Of a DNA stretch of 64,000 bases, positions 1 through 8,777 are shown piece by piece. Position 1 is the stretch's first letter; each line of letters starts with the position of its first letter. The position numbers were made by a program, and so were the translations under genes. Source of the DNA: Marinobacter sediminum (GTDB taxonomy: Bacteria; Pseudomonadota; Gammaproteobacteria; Pseudomonadales; Oleiphilaceae); assembly GCF_023657445.1 (NCBI RefSeq), contig NZ_JAGTWY010000001.1, positions 3,658,001 to 3,722,000 of the forward strand, read 5' to 3'. The notes below the pieces were generated by a model, which saw only the letters and a program-made list of their open reading frames with translations, did no database searches and had not been told where the DNA came from.

Positions 1-672
1 CATTTTCCTCTGGATGTGAACCGGCTCGTCGAATCCCTGAAAAACGTGGACAAGCTGACTGCGTTTGCTTCGCCGATGCTGTTACACAGCCAGGCTGAAG
101 ATCGCTTCACGTATCTGCAGCGACCCGATCTGGGTCGACGACTGTCCGAGCAGGGGCGTGAACGGCTGTTGGCCGCTGAGCAGCTGGAAACACCGGCGCC
201 TGACCTTGCCATTGTCATCGTAGATGGGCTGTCCTCTTCCGCGATACAGAATAACGTGGTCCCGTTTCTGGACAGCTTTCTCAGCGACCTGGAGCGCGAG
301 CGCCGGGACTGGCAGCTGGCACCGCTGACGATCGTAGAGCAGGGCAGAGTTGCCATTGGTGATGAGATTGGTGCACTGCTAAAAGCGCGAATGGTGGTGG
401 TGCTGATCGGCGAACGGCCCGGGCTGAGCTCGCCGGACAGCCTCGGGATCTACCTCACGTTTGGGCCGGAATCCGGCCTGTCTGACGCCCGCCGGAACTG
501 TATTTCCAACGTCCGGCCCGCCGGGCTCAACTTTGAAGATGCCAGCCAACGCCTTCTCTACCTGATTCGCGAAGCCGCTCGCCTGAAGCTATCGGGTGTC
601 GGCCTCAAAGACCGGACAGAAGAGGTGGTGATTGAGCAGGACCAAACCAGCAACAATTTCCTGACTCGCTGA
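1..672 (+). CDS. eutC: Ethanolamine ammonia-lyase small subunit EutC (5' end outside window)
   Basis: Light chain of the adenosylcobalamin-dependent ethanolamine ammonia-lyase, which with EutB converts ethanolamine to acetaldehyde and ammonia. The frame is open to base 1 (reads HFPLDVNRLVESL), so the gene continues left of the window; a GTG at 16 is internal, not the start. About 223 residues are visible against 260-300 for the family, so the N-terminal helical segment is missing. The visible part carries family-typical blocks: LAIVIVDGLSS, the RVAIGDEIG segment, VVLIGERPGLSSPDSLG and the C-terminal ARRNCISNVRP. EutB would be expected just upstream. The gene ends 30 bases before a convergent reverse gene. 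Identity is from recalled family motifs; high confidence. Confidence 0.93.
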   Translation, partial: HFPLDVNRLVESLKNVDKLTAFASPMLLHSQAEDRFTYLQRPDLGRRLSEQGRERLLAAEQLETPAPDLAIVIVDGLSSSAIQNNVVPFLDSFLSDLERERRDWQLAPLTIVEQGRVAIGDEIGALLKARMVVVLIGERPGLSSPDSLGIYLTFGPESGLSDARRNCISNVRPAGLNFEDASQRLLYLIREAARLKLSGVGLKDRTEEVVIEQDQTSNNFLTR

Positions 673-701
673 ATAAAGGCACGGTTACGCGCGCCAGTGA
701 G

Positions 702-1496
702 TTACCTGCCGGAAAAGGCGGCTGGCCGCTTGGCGAGAAACGCCGATACACCTTCTGCGAAGTCGGCTGTTTCGGTGGCCTTCAGAAACGCCTGTCGCTC
801 CGCTTCCAGGTGGACGTCGAGGGGACTGCCATGGGCATCATCCACCAGCCGGCGAAACGCACCAAAAGCCCGAGTCGGGCCATTGGCGACCCGGTTGACG
901 GTGGCCGCCAGAACCTCATCAAACGTTTCTTCCGGTGACACCTCGGCCACCAGACCCAATTGTTTCGCTTCGATTGCGCTCAGGGTGCGTCCAAGCACCA
1001 TCATTTCCGTGGCGCGCGCCGATCCGATCTTGTGGGGCAGAAACCAGGTACCACCGCAGTCAGGCACAGTGCCTATGCCATTGTAGGCAATCAGGAACCG
1101 GGCGTTTTCCTCGGCCACTATCAGATCTGCCATCAGCGCAAGACTAAGGCCAGCACCGGCGGCAGCGCCCTTAACCCCGGCGATCACCGGGGCATCGATT
1201 GCTCGTAGCTTGAGAATGGCGGGAATCAGTGCATCCAGCATTCCGTTCACCGCCTCCCGGGCCTGAACGGTAGAGCCGGACATACTTGCGACATCGCCCC
1301 CAGCCATGAATGCGCGTCCTGCGCCGGTCAGAACCACGCATCGAAGCCCGGGTTTGCGGGCCAGGTCGTTGACTGCCTGGTGAAAGGCCTGAGCCATGGG
1401 CACGTCAATGGCGTTAAGAACCTCGGGGCGATTGAAGGTCAGGGTGGCCACACCGGTTTGCTCATTGAACCCAGGGGTCACAGGTAGGTTTGTCAT
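702..1496 (-). CDS. Enoyl-CoA hydratase/isomerase family protein
   Basis: Crotonase-fold enzyme of about 264 residues acting on CoA thioesters. The ATG at 1496 is preferred over an upstream in-frame ATG (1535) because GGGAG lies at the right distance before it and the family's N-terminus begins there. Visible signatures: the LTGAGRAFMAGGDV oxyanion block, GAAAGAGLSLALMADL, and GIGTVPDCGGTWFLP, where an Asp sits where isomerase-type crotonases (PaaG-like) carry their catalytic acid. That favours an isomerase or a non-standard hydratase over a classical FadB-type hydratase, but the substrate is not determined. It is divergent from the HAAT/acyl-CoA synthetase operon starting at 1707, which makes a shared catabolic role plausible. 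Confidence 0.88.
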   Translation of the reverse strand: MTNLPVTPGFNEQTGVATLTFNRPEVLNAIDVPMAQAFHQAVNDLARKPGLRCVVLTGAGRAFMAGGDVASMSGSTVQAREAVNGMLDALIPAILKLRAIDAPVIAGVKGAAAGAGLSLALMADLIVAEENARFLIAYNGIGTVPDCGGTWFLPHKIGSARATEMMVLGRTLSAIEAKQLGLVAEVSPEETFDEVLAATVNRVANGPTRAFGAFRRLVDDAHGSPLDVHLEAERQAFLKATETADFAEGVSAFLAKRPAAFSGR

Positions 1497-1706
1497 TGTT
1501 GTTTGTCTCCCGTCTTTGCTTATCTGATGAAGCATAGGACAGAGTGCCTTGTTTTTTATGGCCGGGTTGGACTATTTTAAACGTGGCTCGGGAAATTGAC
1601 CTGACGTTTACGACAACAACAATAATCACAATCTCCTTTGTGCGAGGCAAAACAAGCGGAGCGTTCATGGCTCTGTTTCCCCGCGCCAGGAGTGCGCGGA
1701 GGAATA

Positions 1707-2519
1707 TTGAGTATCCTCGAAATCAGTAACCTTTCGCTGTCTTTTGGTGGTGTTCAGGCATTGCAGGACGTCAGCTTCCGGGTGCCGGAAAACACGGTAA
1801 CCACCATCATCGGACCGAATGGCGCCGGAAAAACCTCCCTTTTCAACTGCATTTCCGGCTTCTACAAGCCCCAGCAGGGCACCATTCGCTATCAGGGCGA
1901 GGTGTTGGCGGGTTTAAAGCCTCCAGCCCGCGCAGCCATGGGGCTGGCGCGGACTTTCCAGAACATAGCCCTGTTCCGGGGTATGACAGTACTCGATAAC
2001 ATCAAACTCGGTGCCCACGTTCATATGAAGAGTGGCTTGCTGAGTTCGCTCGCGTATTTCGGGGCGGCCCGCCGTGAGGAAATGGCCGTGCGCCGTGAGG
2101 TAGAACGTCACATCATTGATTTCCTGGAGATTGATCATATCCGCCGTCAGCCGGTGGCAAGTCTTTCCTATGGCCTGCAGAAACGGGTAGAGCTGGCGCG
2201 CGCCCTCGCCATGCGCCCGAAAGTGCTGATGCTGGATGAGCCGGTAGCCGGGATGAACCGGGAGGAAAAGGAAGACATGGCCCGCTTTATTCTCGATATT
2301 CGGGAAGAGTGGGACGTGACGGTGCTGATGGTGGAGCACGATATGGGTATGGTGATGGACATCTCCGACCACATTGCCGTGCTCAATTTCGGTCAGGTTA
2401 TTACCGAGGGTCTGCCGGCTGACGTCCAGAAGAACCCTGAGGTCATCAAGGCATACCTCGGCAACAGCGATATGGACAGCCTGCGCAAGAAGCTGAATCC
2501 CGAGCGGGAGGTGGCCTAG
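1707..2519 (+). CDS. Branched-chain amino acid-type (HAAT) ABC transporter ATP-binding protein, LivG-like
   Basis: Cytoplasmic ATPase of a HAAT-family importer. Walker A is GPNGAGKTS, the ABC signature is SYGLQKRVELARALA, Walker B is VLMLDEPVAGM and the H-loop follows in MVEHDMGM. The frame is open from 1638, but the protein homologous to LivG begins at LSILEISNLSLSFGG. A TTG at 1707 with GGAGG just upstream is therefore taken as start, giving about 270 residues; this start is inferred. The stop overlaps the GTG start of the next permease gene by one base (TAGTG), indicating tight translational coupling. First gene of the operon at 1707-8339. Confidence 0.9.
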   Translation: MSILEISNLSLSFGGVQALQDVSFRVPENTVTTIIGPNGAGKTSLFNCISGFYKPQQGTIRYQGEVLAGLKPPARAAMGLARTFQNIALFRGMTVLDNIKLGAHVHMKSGLLSSLAYFGAARREEMAVRREVERHIIDFLEIDHIRRQPVASLSYGLQKRVELARALAMRPKVLMLDEPVAGMNREEKEDMARFILDIREEWDVTVLMVEHDMGMVMDISDHIAVLNFGQVITEGLPADVQKNPEVIKAYLGNSDMDSLRKKLNPEREVA

Positions 2520-3397
2520 TGGACTGGTTGTTTTTTGGCGAAATCAGTCTCGCCGGCCTGGCTATGGGCGGCCTCTATGCCTTGATCGCCCTGGGCTTTG
2601 TGATCATCTACAAGGCAACCCGTGTCATCAACTTTGCGATCGGCGAGATCATGATGTTCGCGGCCTACCTGTTCCTGGCCTTTGCCGGTGCTCTGGAAAT
2701 GTCACCCTGGGTTGCGCTTCCGCTGGCAGTGTTGGGTGGCAGTATCCTCGGTGGCGTGATCGAGAAGGTGATGATCCGGCCCATGCTCGGGGAGTCGCCA
2801 ATATCGGTGGTCATGGTCACCATTGGTATTGCCAGTATTCTGGTGGGGTTGGTGGAGCTGATCTGGGGCGCGGACCCACAGCTGCTTCCCAGCTTTTTGC
2901 CGCGTGAACCGGTGTTTATCGGGGAGATGTATCTGGCGCCAAAAATTGCTTATGGCTTCCTCATTGGTGCCGCTCTGCTGATCCTCTACCTGCTGTATTT
3001 CCGTTTCTCCAGGGGTGGCGTTGCCTTGCGTGCGACTGCCTCAGACCAGGCAGCCGCATACTCCATGGGTATCAATGTGCGCCGGGTGTTTAACCTGGCC
3101 TGGGTTTTCGGCTCACTCGCCGCCTCTCTGGCCGGCGTTCTGGTGGCTGCGACCGGCGGACTCAGCCCGCAGTTCGGGGCCATCGGTCTCAGTGTGCTGG
3201 TCGTTGTTATCGTCGGCGGCCTCGACAGCATTCTGGGAGCATTGATTGCCGGGGTGTTTATTGGCTGGCTGGAAACCGTTGCCGGCGCCTACCTCGGCGG
3301 CGAATATCGGATGCCGGCCACCTTTGCCGTGCTGGCGGTGATTCTGGTGATTCGCCCCTATGGCCTTTTCGGCACCCACGAAATAGAGCGAGTGTAA
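2519..3397 (+). CDS. HAAT ABC transporter permease, LivH-like
   Basis: Integral membrane subunit of 292 residues from the BPD_transp_2 family. It starts with GTG at 2519, overlapping the previous stop. LivH hallmarks are the N-terminal GLAMGGLYALIALGFVIIYK helix, the VINFAIGEIMMFAAY segment and the cytoplasmic coupling motif around RATASDQAAAYSMGI. About eight hydrophobic segments run to a C-terminal IRPYGLFG that is typical of the family. It pairs with the LivM-like permease whose ATG begins two bases after this stop. The substrate of the transporter cannot be read from the permease. Confidence 0.92.
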   Translation: MDWLFFGEISLAGLAMGGLYALIALGFVIIYKATRVINFAIGEIMMFAAYLFLAFAGALEMSPWVALPLAVLGGSILGGVIEKVMIRPMLGESPISVVMVTIGIASILVGLVELIWGADPQLLPSFLPREPVFIGEMYLAPKIAYGFLIGAALLILYLLYFRFSRGGVALRATASDQAAAYSMGINVRRVFNLAWVFGSLAASLAGVLVAATGGLSPQFGAIGLSVLVVVIVGGLDSILGALIAGVFIGWLETVAGAYLGGEYRMPATFAVLAVILVIRPYGLFGTHEIERV

Positions 3398-3398
3398 G

Positions 3399-4442
3399 AT
3401 GCGCATTGGTGACGCCAAACAAACCTATGAGGCTGATGAGGCCATCTGGACCAGCCCGACCCAGAAGTTCTGGTTCGCTCTGTTGCTGCTTTCGCTTCTG
3501 GTTTTTCCGTTCATGGCGAATGCCTACCTGTTGTACCTGGGCTGCCTGGTTGGCATCGCCGTAATCAGCACAACGGGCCTTAACATTCTGACCGGTTTTA
3601 CCGGCCTTATCTCCCTGGGGCAGGCCGGATTTATGGGTGTGGGTGGTTACACCGTTGCCTGGTTTTCGCTGAATACCGGCTTGCCCTTCCCGGTAACGCT
3701 TTTACTGGCAGGGCTGCTGGCTGCCGCCGTGGGCATTCTGGTGGGTTTACCGTCATTGCGGGTGAAAGGGCTGTATCTGGCCATTGCCACGTTGGCGGCG
3801 AGTGTATTCCTGCACTTTATCTTTGCCGAATGGGAGTCCGTTACCGGAGGCATGGGTGGCCTGAGCCTGGAGCCTGCGCATTTGTTCGGGTTCAGCTTCC
3901 AGAGTGATTTCGGGATGTATTTCATCATCGTGCCGCTGGCGGTACTGATGGTGTTCGCCGCGCGAAATGTGTTCCGGACCCGTATCGGGCGGGCATTTAT
4001 CGCGATTCGGGATCGGGATATTTCGGCCGAGATCCTGGGGATCGACCTGTTGCGCTACAAGCTCATGTCGTTCGCGCTCAGCTCGTTTTATGCGGGTGTG
4101 GCAGGCGGCCTTTTTGCCTATTTCTACCGGGTCGTAACGCCGGAGAGTTTCCCTCTGTCCATGTCCATTTTCTATCTCGCGGCGGTGATCGTAGGGGGTA
4201 TGGGTAATCTGCTGGGCGGGATTCTCGGCGCCGCCTTTATGACGCTGATTCCGGAGATTCTGAAATTGCTAACGGCTGCCCTGACGCCTTTCTACCCCAA
4301 CGCCCCGGTATTTATGTCGCCAATGCTGGAGATCATCTTCGGCGCACTGATTGTCGGCTTCCTGATTTTTGAACCGCATGGGCTGGCGGAGATCTGGCAT
4401 CGAATTCGACGCTTTTTCAGTTTGTGGCCCTTCAGAAACTAA
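3399..4442 (+). CDS. HAAT ABC transporter permease, LivM-like
   Basis: Second membrane subunit, 347 residues, with a hydrophilic N-terminal leader of about 25 residues followed by multiple transmembrane helices. LivM-type landmarks are the GLNILTGFTGLISLGQAGFM block, SLRVKGLYLAIATLAASVF, and the coupling region AFIAIRDRDISAEILGID with the conserved RDR. The C-terminus (FEPHGLAEIW) is standard for LivM. A 70-base gap without clear terminator separates it from the binding-protein gene, so cotranscription is likely. Confidence 0.92.
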   Translation: MRIGDAKQTYEADEAIWTSPTQKFWFALLLLSLLVFPFMANAYLLYLGCLVGIAVISTTGLNILTGFTGLISLGQAGFMGVGGYTVAWFSLNTGLPFPVTLLLAGLLAAAVGILVGLPSLRVKGLYLAIATLAASVFLHFIFAEWESVTGGMGGLSLEPAHLFGFSFQSDFGMYFIIVPLAVLMVFAARNVFRTRIGRAFIAIRDRDISAEILGIDLLRYKLMSFALSSFYAGVAGGLFAYFYRVVTPESFPLSMSIFYLAAVIVGGMGNLLGGILGAAFMTLIPEILKLLTAALTPFYPNAPVFMSPMLEIIFGALIVGFLIFEPHGLAEIWHRIRRFFSLWPFRN

Positions 4443-4512
4443 CCGAGTTTTTTTCGTGTTTCAAACGGAACCTACGCAACAGCAACAACAAGAAACAGCA
4501 AGGAGAAGAAAC

Positions 4513-5721
4513 ATGTTTAGCAATATCTTCGAAAAGGGCCGCCGGCTCGCAGGTCTGGGTAGTCTTGTCGCTGCATTGACGGTGACGGCGCCTGCCATGG
4601 CGCAGGATAAGGAACCCATCGTATTTGGCGGGTCGATCCCGTTGTCTGGCGTTTTCGCCTTTGCCGGTGTCCATCTGCATGCCGGGCTCACGGACTACAC
4701 CAGCTGGATCAACAGTGAGGGTGGGATCAACGGTCATCCGGTGAAGTATGTGATGGAAGACACCGGTTATGAAGTGGACCGTTCCGTGGCCGCCTTCAAG
4801 AAAATATCCGGCAGTGATTCGCCGGCGGTTTACTACGGTGACAGCACCGCGTTCATGAAAACCATTGCCTCAGAACTGAACAGCCAGGGTAATACCCTGA
4901 TGAGTGGTGCTTCGTTTGCCACCGCGCTGACGGATAACGAAAAGTACCCGTACCAGTTCATTCCCGGACCAAACTACAGCCAGATGTTCGGCATTATCCT
5001 CGAGTACATTGCCTCCCAGGGTGAGGGTGGGGACAAGCCGACCGTCGCGTTCGTCTACAGTGATACCGAGTTTGGTAAGGACCCCATTGAAAATGGCAAG
5101 GCCAAAGCGGCGGAATTGGGTATCGATGTGGTAGAGGACATTGTCACCAAGCCGGGCAGTGTGGATGTATCCGCGGAGGTGCTGAAGTTGCGTCGCGTGC
5201 GTCCGGATTACGTTGTGTTCCATGGATATGTGCTGTCACCCATCAACGAGTTCATGGTGCAGATGCGCCAGATGGGGCTGGGTACCAAGTTCATGGGCAC
5301 CTTCTGGTCCTCTGACAAGCTGATCATCGACAAGATGGGCGAGGATGCCGACGGCTATATGGGTGTTATGCCCTACAACTACTACGACAGTGAAGAAAGC
5401 GGGCCTATGTTGGATGCGTTGCGGGCTCAGGCTGAGAAGAGCGATCCGGAAGCTGGCTATCGTCCGACCGGTTACATGCAGGGCTGGTTCAATGCCATGG
5501 TCTGGACCGAAGTGGTCAAACGCACCCTGGATGCCGGCAAGGAGTTGAATGCGGAGAACATGGCGGCATCGCTCGCTTCCATCAAGGACTGGGACACTGG
5601 CGGTATCATCGGCGTTCCCGTGACAGTCAAGAACATGTCTTTCCCGGTCGGTCGTATCTGGAGAGTCAATGCCAAGGAAGGCCGTTACGAGCCGGTATCG
5701 GACTGGATTCAACTCGACTGA
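4513..5721 (+). CDS. HAAT ABC transporter periplasmic substrate-binding protein, LivK-like
   Basis: Periplasmic binding protein of 402 residues (Peripla_BP_6 family). The ATG at 4513 follows AGGAGAAG and opens a cleavable signal peptide ending in PAMAQ; longer in-frame starts upstream overlap livM and lack a signal. The mature protein begins KEPIVFGGSIPLSG, the usual strand-loop of LivK/AmiC-type receptors, and contains VAFVYSDTEFGKDPIENG. The cluster contains an acyl-CoA synthetase rather than amino-acid catabolic genes, so a carboxylic acid ligand (fatty, aromatic or cyclic) is a reasonable inference; the ligand is not provable here. Confidence 0.9.
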   Translation: MFSNIFEKGRRLAGLGSLVAALTVTAPAMAQDKEPIVFGGSIPLSGVFAFAGVHLHAGLTDYTSWINSEGGINGHPVKYVMEDTGYEVDRSVAAFKKISGSDSPAVYYGDSTAFMKTIASELNSQGNTLMSGASFATALTDNEKYPYQFIPGPNYSQMFGIILEYIASQGEGGDKPTVAFVYSDTEFGKDPIENGKAKAAELGIDVVEDIVTKPGSVDVSAEVLKLRRVRPDYVVFHGYVLSPINEFMVQMRQMGLGTKFMGTFWSSDKLIIDKMGEDADGYMGVMPYNYYDSEESGPMLDALRAQAEKSDPEAGYRPTGYMQGWFNAMVWTEVVKRTLDAGKELNAENMAASLASIKDWDTGGIIGVPVTVKNMSFPVGRIWRVNAKEGRYEPVSDWIQLD

Positions 5722-5730
5722 GGCTGCTGT

Positions 5731-6540
5731 ATGGAAGCCTTGCTGGAAATCGATAACATCGAGGTGGTTTACAACAAGGCGGTGCAGGTCCTCCGGGGCC
5801 TGTCACTGCGGGTACCCCGTGGCGCCATCGTGGCGCTACTGGGGTCCAACGGCGCCGGTAAGTCCACAACACTAAAGAGTGTGTCCGGTCTTTTAAGCCT
5901 GGAAGACGGCGAAGTGACCGCAGGCGAAGTCCGGTTTAACGGTGCCAATGTGAAGGAAATGGCACCGGAAAAGCTGGTTCGTAATGGTCTGTTCCATGTC
6001 ATGGAAGGGCGCCGTGTGTTTGAGGACCTGACCGTTGAGGAAAACCTGATTGCAGCGACGTATGCCCTGAGTGGACGAAAACAGTCGCTCAGCGACTCCT
6101 ACGAATTGGTGTACAACTATTTCCCGCGTCTCAAGGAGCGGCGCAAGCAACTGGCGGGCTATCTGTCCGGTGGGGAGCAGCAGATGCTCGCGCTTGGTCG
6201 TGCGCTGATTGCCCAGCCTGAACTGATCATGCTGGATGAGCCCTCCCTTGGGTTGGCGCCCCTGCTGGTGGAGGAAATCTTCACGATCGTCTCCCGTATC
6301 AACCGGGAGCAGGGCACGGCCATCCTGTTGGTAGAACAGAACGCGGCGGTATCCCTGGCGATCGCCTCCTATGGCTACATCATGGAAAACGGAAAGATCG
6401 TGATCGACGGGCCGGCAGAGAAACTCGCTGCGAACGAGGATGTGCAGGAATTTTATCTGGGGGTCGGCGGCAAGGAAGGTGAGGCCCGCAGTTACCGCGA
6501 CATCAAGCACTACAAACGCCGTAAACGGTGGCTGTCATGA
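5731..6540 (+). CDS. HAAT ABC transporter ATP-binding protein, LivF-like
   Basis: Second ATPase of the importer, 269 residues (a little longer than the usual 235-250 because of a basic C-terminal tail ending HYKRRKRWLS). Walker A is GSNGAGKST, the signature is YLSGGEQQMLALGRAL, Walker B is LIMLDEPSLGLAP and the switch histidine is replaced by the LVEQNA motif normal for LivF. ATG start nine bases after the binding-protein stop. Its stop overlaps the synthetase start by four bases (ATGA). Confidence 0.92.
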   Translation: MEALLEIDNIEVVYNKAVQVLRGLSLRVPRGAIVALLGSNGAGKSTTLKSVSGLLSLEDGEVTAGEVRFNGANVKEMAPEKLVRNGLFHVMEGRRVFEDLTVEENLIAATYALSGRKQSLSDSYELVYNYFPRLKERRKQLAGYLSGGEQQMLALGRALIAQPELIMLDEPSLGLAPLLVEEIFTIVSRINREQGTAILLVEQNAAVSLAIASYGYIMENGKIVIDGPAEKLAANEDVQEFYLGVGGKEGEARSYRDIKHYKRRKRWLS

Positions 6541-8339
6541 CAACCCCTGAGATTCGTGATCTGACCCTTGCCCAGATGCTTCGGGCTCATGCAAATGAAC
6601 GTCCGGAGTCGCTCGCCCTTCGCCAGAAGGACTTTGGCATCTGGCAGGCTTATTCCTGGCAGGACTATTACGAGCGGGCCCGGCATTTCGGGATGGGGCT
6701 CCGCGCGCTTGGACTGTCTGAAGGCGGGCATGTGGCCATCATCTCGGAGAACCGGGTGGAGTGGGTTATTGCCCAGATGGGTACAGGTCTGGTGAATGGC
6801 ATCTGTGTCGGGGTATATCCCACCAGCCCCTGGAATGAAGTGGCCTATGTGCTTGAGCACAGCGACGTCGAGATGGTGGTGTGTGAGGATCAGGAGCAGA
6901 CCGACAAGGTACTGGAAGCCTGGCCCCAGCTGCCGCAACTCAAACACAATATCGTTATTGATATGAAAGGGCTGCGGTATTATCCCGCACCGCCGTCATC
7001 GTTTGAGAACATCGAGGCCCTGGGCCGGGAATTCGAGAAGAATCATCCCGGGCTCGTTGATCAGCTGCTGGATAGCCAGCAGATGGCAGACACGGCTCTG
7101 ATGATCTATACCTCTGGCTCCACCGGTCGCCCGAAGGGTGCCATGATCACCTGGGGCAACCTGCACGCCGCTGCGCCCGGGCTGCTTGATATGTTGTCTG
7201 TGGACGAAAACAGCTCAAGCCTTTCTTATCTTCCGCTTTGTCATGTGGCGGAGCAGGCCCTGACCAATATCGCACCGGTCTATGCGGGAAGTGCGGTCAG
7301 TTTCGGGGAAAGCCTGCGCACTGTTCAGGAAGACCTGAGGGAGATAGCACCGACCTTTTTCCTGGGTGTGCCGCGAATCTGGGAAAAGCTCCATTCCTCC
7401 ATTTATATCAAGATTCAGGAGACTGGTCGGTTCCGGAAGGGGCTGTTCAGGCATGCCATGAAAGTCTGTCAGCCAATGGCAACCAGATCTAAAGAACAAT
7501 GGAGTGCCATTGAGCGACTGCGCTATGGGGCCTATTACTGGCTTGTGTTCCGGGCCTTGCAGAACTTTATCGGCCTGCGTCGATGCACCATAGCACTCAC
7601 CGGAGCAGCGCCGATTTCAACGGGTATCCTGCAGTTCTTCCGGACCATTGGCATTCCTCTGGTGGAAGTCTATGGCCAGACCGAAAGCACGGGTGTTGCG
7701 ACTGCACAGCCAGTGGACGATATCCGTCTTGGCACGGTTGGGGTGGCGGTGACCGGGGTGGAGGTGAAGCTGGGAGAGCACAATGAAATCATCATGCGTG
7801 GCGGCAGTATGTTCAAGGGCTACTACAAAAATGACGATGCCACCGAGTCAACTCTGAAAGACGGGTGGTTGCACACCGGAGACGTGGGCGAGTGGCAGGA
7901 CGGGCAGCTCAGGATTGTCGATCGCCTGAAGGACATCATGATCACCGCAGGTGGCAAGAACCTGTCACCCACCGAGATTGAGAACACCGTTAAGGCGAGC
8001 CCTTACATCAAGGAATGCATCGTCATCGGGGAGGCCCGAAAGTATGTGTCGGCGCTTATCCAGATCGATTTCGAAACCGTTGCCAAATGGGCGGAGCAGG
8101 AACGCATCGCCTACACCACATTTCGGAGTCTTACCGAACATGAGCGGGTCCGGACCCTGATTCAGGCGGAGGTGGAAAAGGGTAACGACAAGCTGCCCCA
8201 GGTGGCCCAGATTAAGCGCTTCCATTTGTTGGCCAAGGAGCTGGACCACGACGATGATGAAGTGACGGCGACCATGAAGGTGCGTCGCAGCAACATCTAT
8301 GAAAAGTATACCGAGGTGATCGAGTCCTTGTACGCCTGA
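6537..8339 (+). CDS. AMP-dependent acyl-CoA synthetase (long-chain/FadD15-type)
   Basis: Acyl-adenylate-forming enzyme of 600 residues that activates a carboxylic acid to its CoA ester using ATP. The P-loop-like motif is IYTSGSTGRPKGAM near residue 190, the adenine-binding block is EVYGQTES, and the hinge region is LHTGDVGEWQDGQLRIVDRLKD followed by ITAGGKNLSPTEIEN with the conserved lysine-containing loop. The ATG at 6537 overlaps the livF stop (ATGA) and is preferred to a GTG three codons upstream. Operon position directly after a five-component importer suggests import coupled to CoA trapping of the substrate. Chain-length specificity is not deducible. Confidence 0.92.
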   Translation: MTTPEIRDLTLAQMLRAHANERPESLALRQKDFGIWQAYSWQDYYERARHFGMGLRALGLSEGGHVAIISENRVEWVIAQMGTGLVNGICVGVYPTSPWNEVAYVLEHSDVEMVVCEDQEQTDKVLEAWPQLPQLKHNIVIDMKGLRYYPAPPSSFENIEALGREFEKNHPGLVDQLLDSQQMADTALMIYTSGSTGRPKGAMITWGNLHAAAPGLLDMLSVDENSSSLSYLPLCHVAEQALTNIAPVYAGSAVSFGESLRTVQEDLREIAPTFFLGVPRIWEKLHSSIYIKIQETGRFRKGLFRHAMKVCQPMATRSKEQWSAIERLRYGAYYWLVFRALQNFIGLRRCTIALTGAAPISTGILQFFRTIGIPLVEVYGQTESTGVATAQPVDDIRLGTVGVAVTGVEVKLGEHNEIIMRGGSMFKGYYKNDDATESTLKDGWLHTGDVGEWQDGQLRIVDRLKDIMITAGGKNLSPTEIENTVKASPYIKECIVIGEARKYVSALIQIDFETVAKWAEQERIAYTTFRSLTEHERVRTLIQAEVEKGNDKLPQVAQIKRFHLLAKELDHDDDEVTATMKVRRSNIYEKYTEVIESLYA

Positions 8340-8346
8340 GATGCCA

Positions 8347-8367
8347 GGAGCCCTAGAAACGGGCTCC
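8347..8367. terminator. Hairpin between convergent genes
   Basis: Perfect seven-base stem GGAGCCC/GGGCTCC with a seven-base loop, eight bases after the synthetase stop and overlapping the stop of the convergent reverse gene. The T-tract is weak (TTCGATTT), so termination is plausible but not certain. Confidence 0.5.
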
Positions 8368-8670
8368 TTCGATTTCGTCGCGCTGCCGATAATGGGTTAA
8401 CGCGGCATTTACCACTGCCAGCACCAGGAACAGCAGAATGCCTTTCGGCACCAGGGCGTGAATTTCCGGGTTGGGAGCGGCGCTGGCTGTGACCAGAATC
8501 AGGCCAAGGGCATTTCGGGCCAGGCGGATGGTCAGCATCGCGCAGAGATAACCGGATTGAAACGCGGATTCGGCTGTGCGCAGGCATCGACCGAATGCCG
8601 GCATCAGGTGAACGGTGTTCAACAGCAGCACGGCGAAGATAACAACTTGAAGAATATATAAAAATGTCAT
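8353..8670 (-). CDS. Small membrane protein of unknown function
   Basis: Unrecognised protein of 105 residues. It has an N-terminal hydrophobic segment (FLYILQVVIFAVLLL), a central amphipathic or hydrophobic stretch around LARNALGLILVTASA, and a third segment (GILLFLVLAVVNAAL), followed by a charged tail RQRDEIEGARF. Two or three membrane passes are likely, so it should sit in the inner membrane. It is a single gene flanked by hairpins on both sides. No family assignment is made; coding status rests on length, hydrophobic periodicity and codon use like neighbours. Confidence 0.65.
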   Translation of the reverse strand: MTFLYILQVVIFAVLLLNTVHLMPAFGRCLRTAESAFQSGYLCAMLTIRLARNALGLILVTASAAPNPEIHALVPKGILLFLVLAVVNAALTHYRQRDEIEGARF

Positions 8671-8702
8671 GATTTAGGGCTACCGAAACCTATAGCTGGC
8701 TA

Positions 8703-8738
8703 AAAAACGGCGGAAATTATCCCTGATTGGCCGTTTTT
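8703..8738 (-). terminator. Terminator-like hairpin for the reverse lipoprotein gene
   Basis: Nine-base arms AAAAACGGC (8703-8711) and GCCGTTTTT (8730-8738) around an 18-base loop. Read on the reverse strand the second arm ends in a T-run, about 40 bases after the lipoprotein stop. The AT-rich stem base is typical of a rho-independent terminator, but the loop is large. Confidence 0.4.
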
Positions 8739-8777
8739 AATCCAGTTTGCGCTGGCAACCCCCCCCCTTTCTCGTTC

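Noticed and set aside
697..1086. Forward open frame of 129 codons
   Set aside because: It is the antisense of the crotonase-family gene, has Arg/Ser-rich composition and no ribosome site.
1638..1706. N-terminal extension of the LivG-like ATPase
   Set aside because: The extra 23 residues do not resemble the family and the GGAGG-TTG at 1707 fits the normal start.
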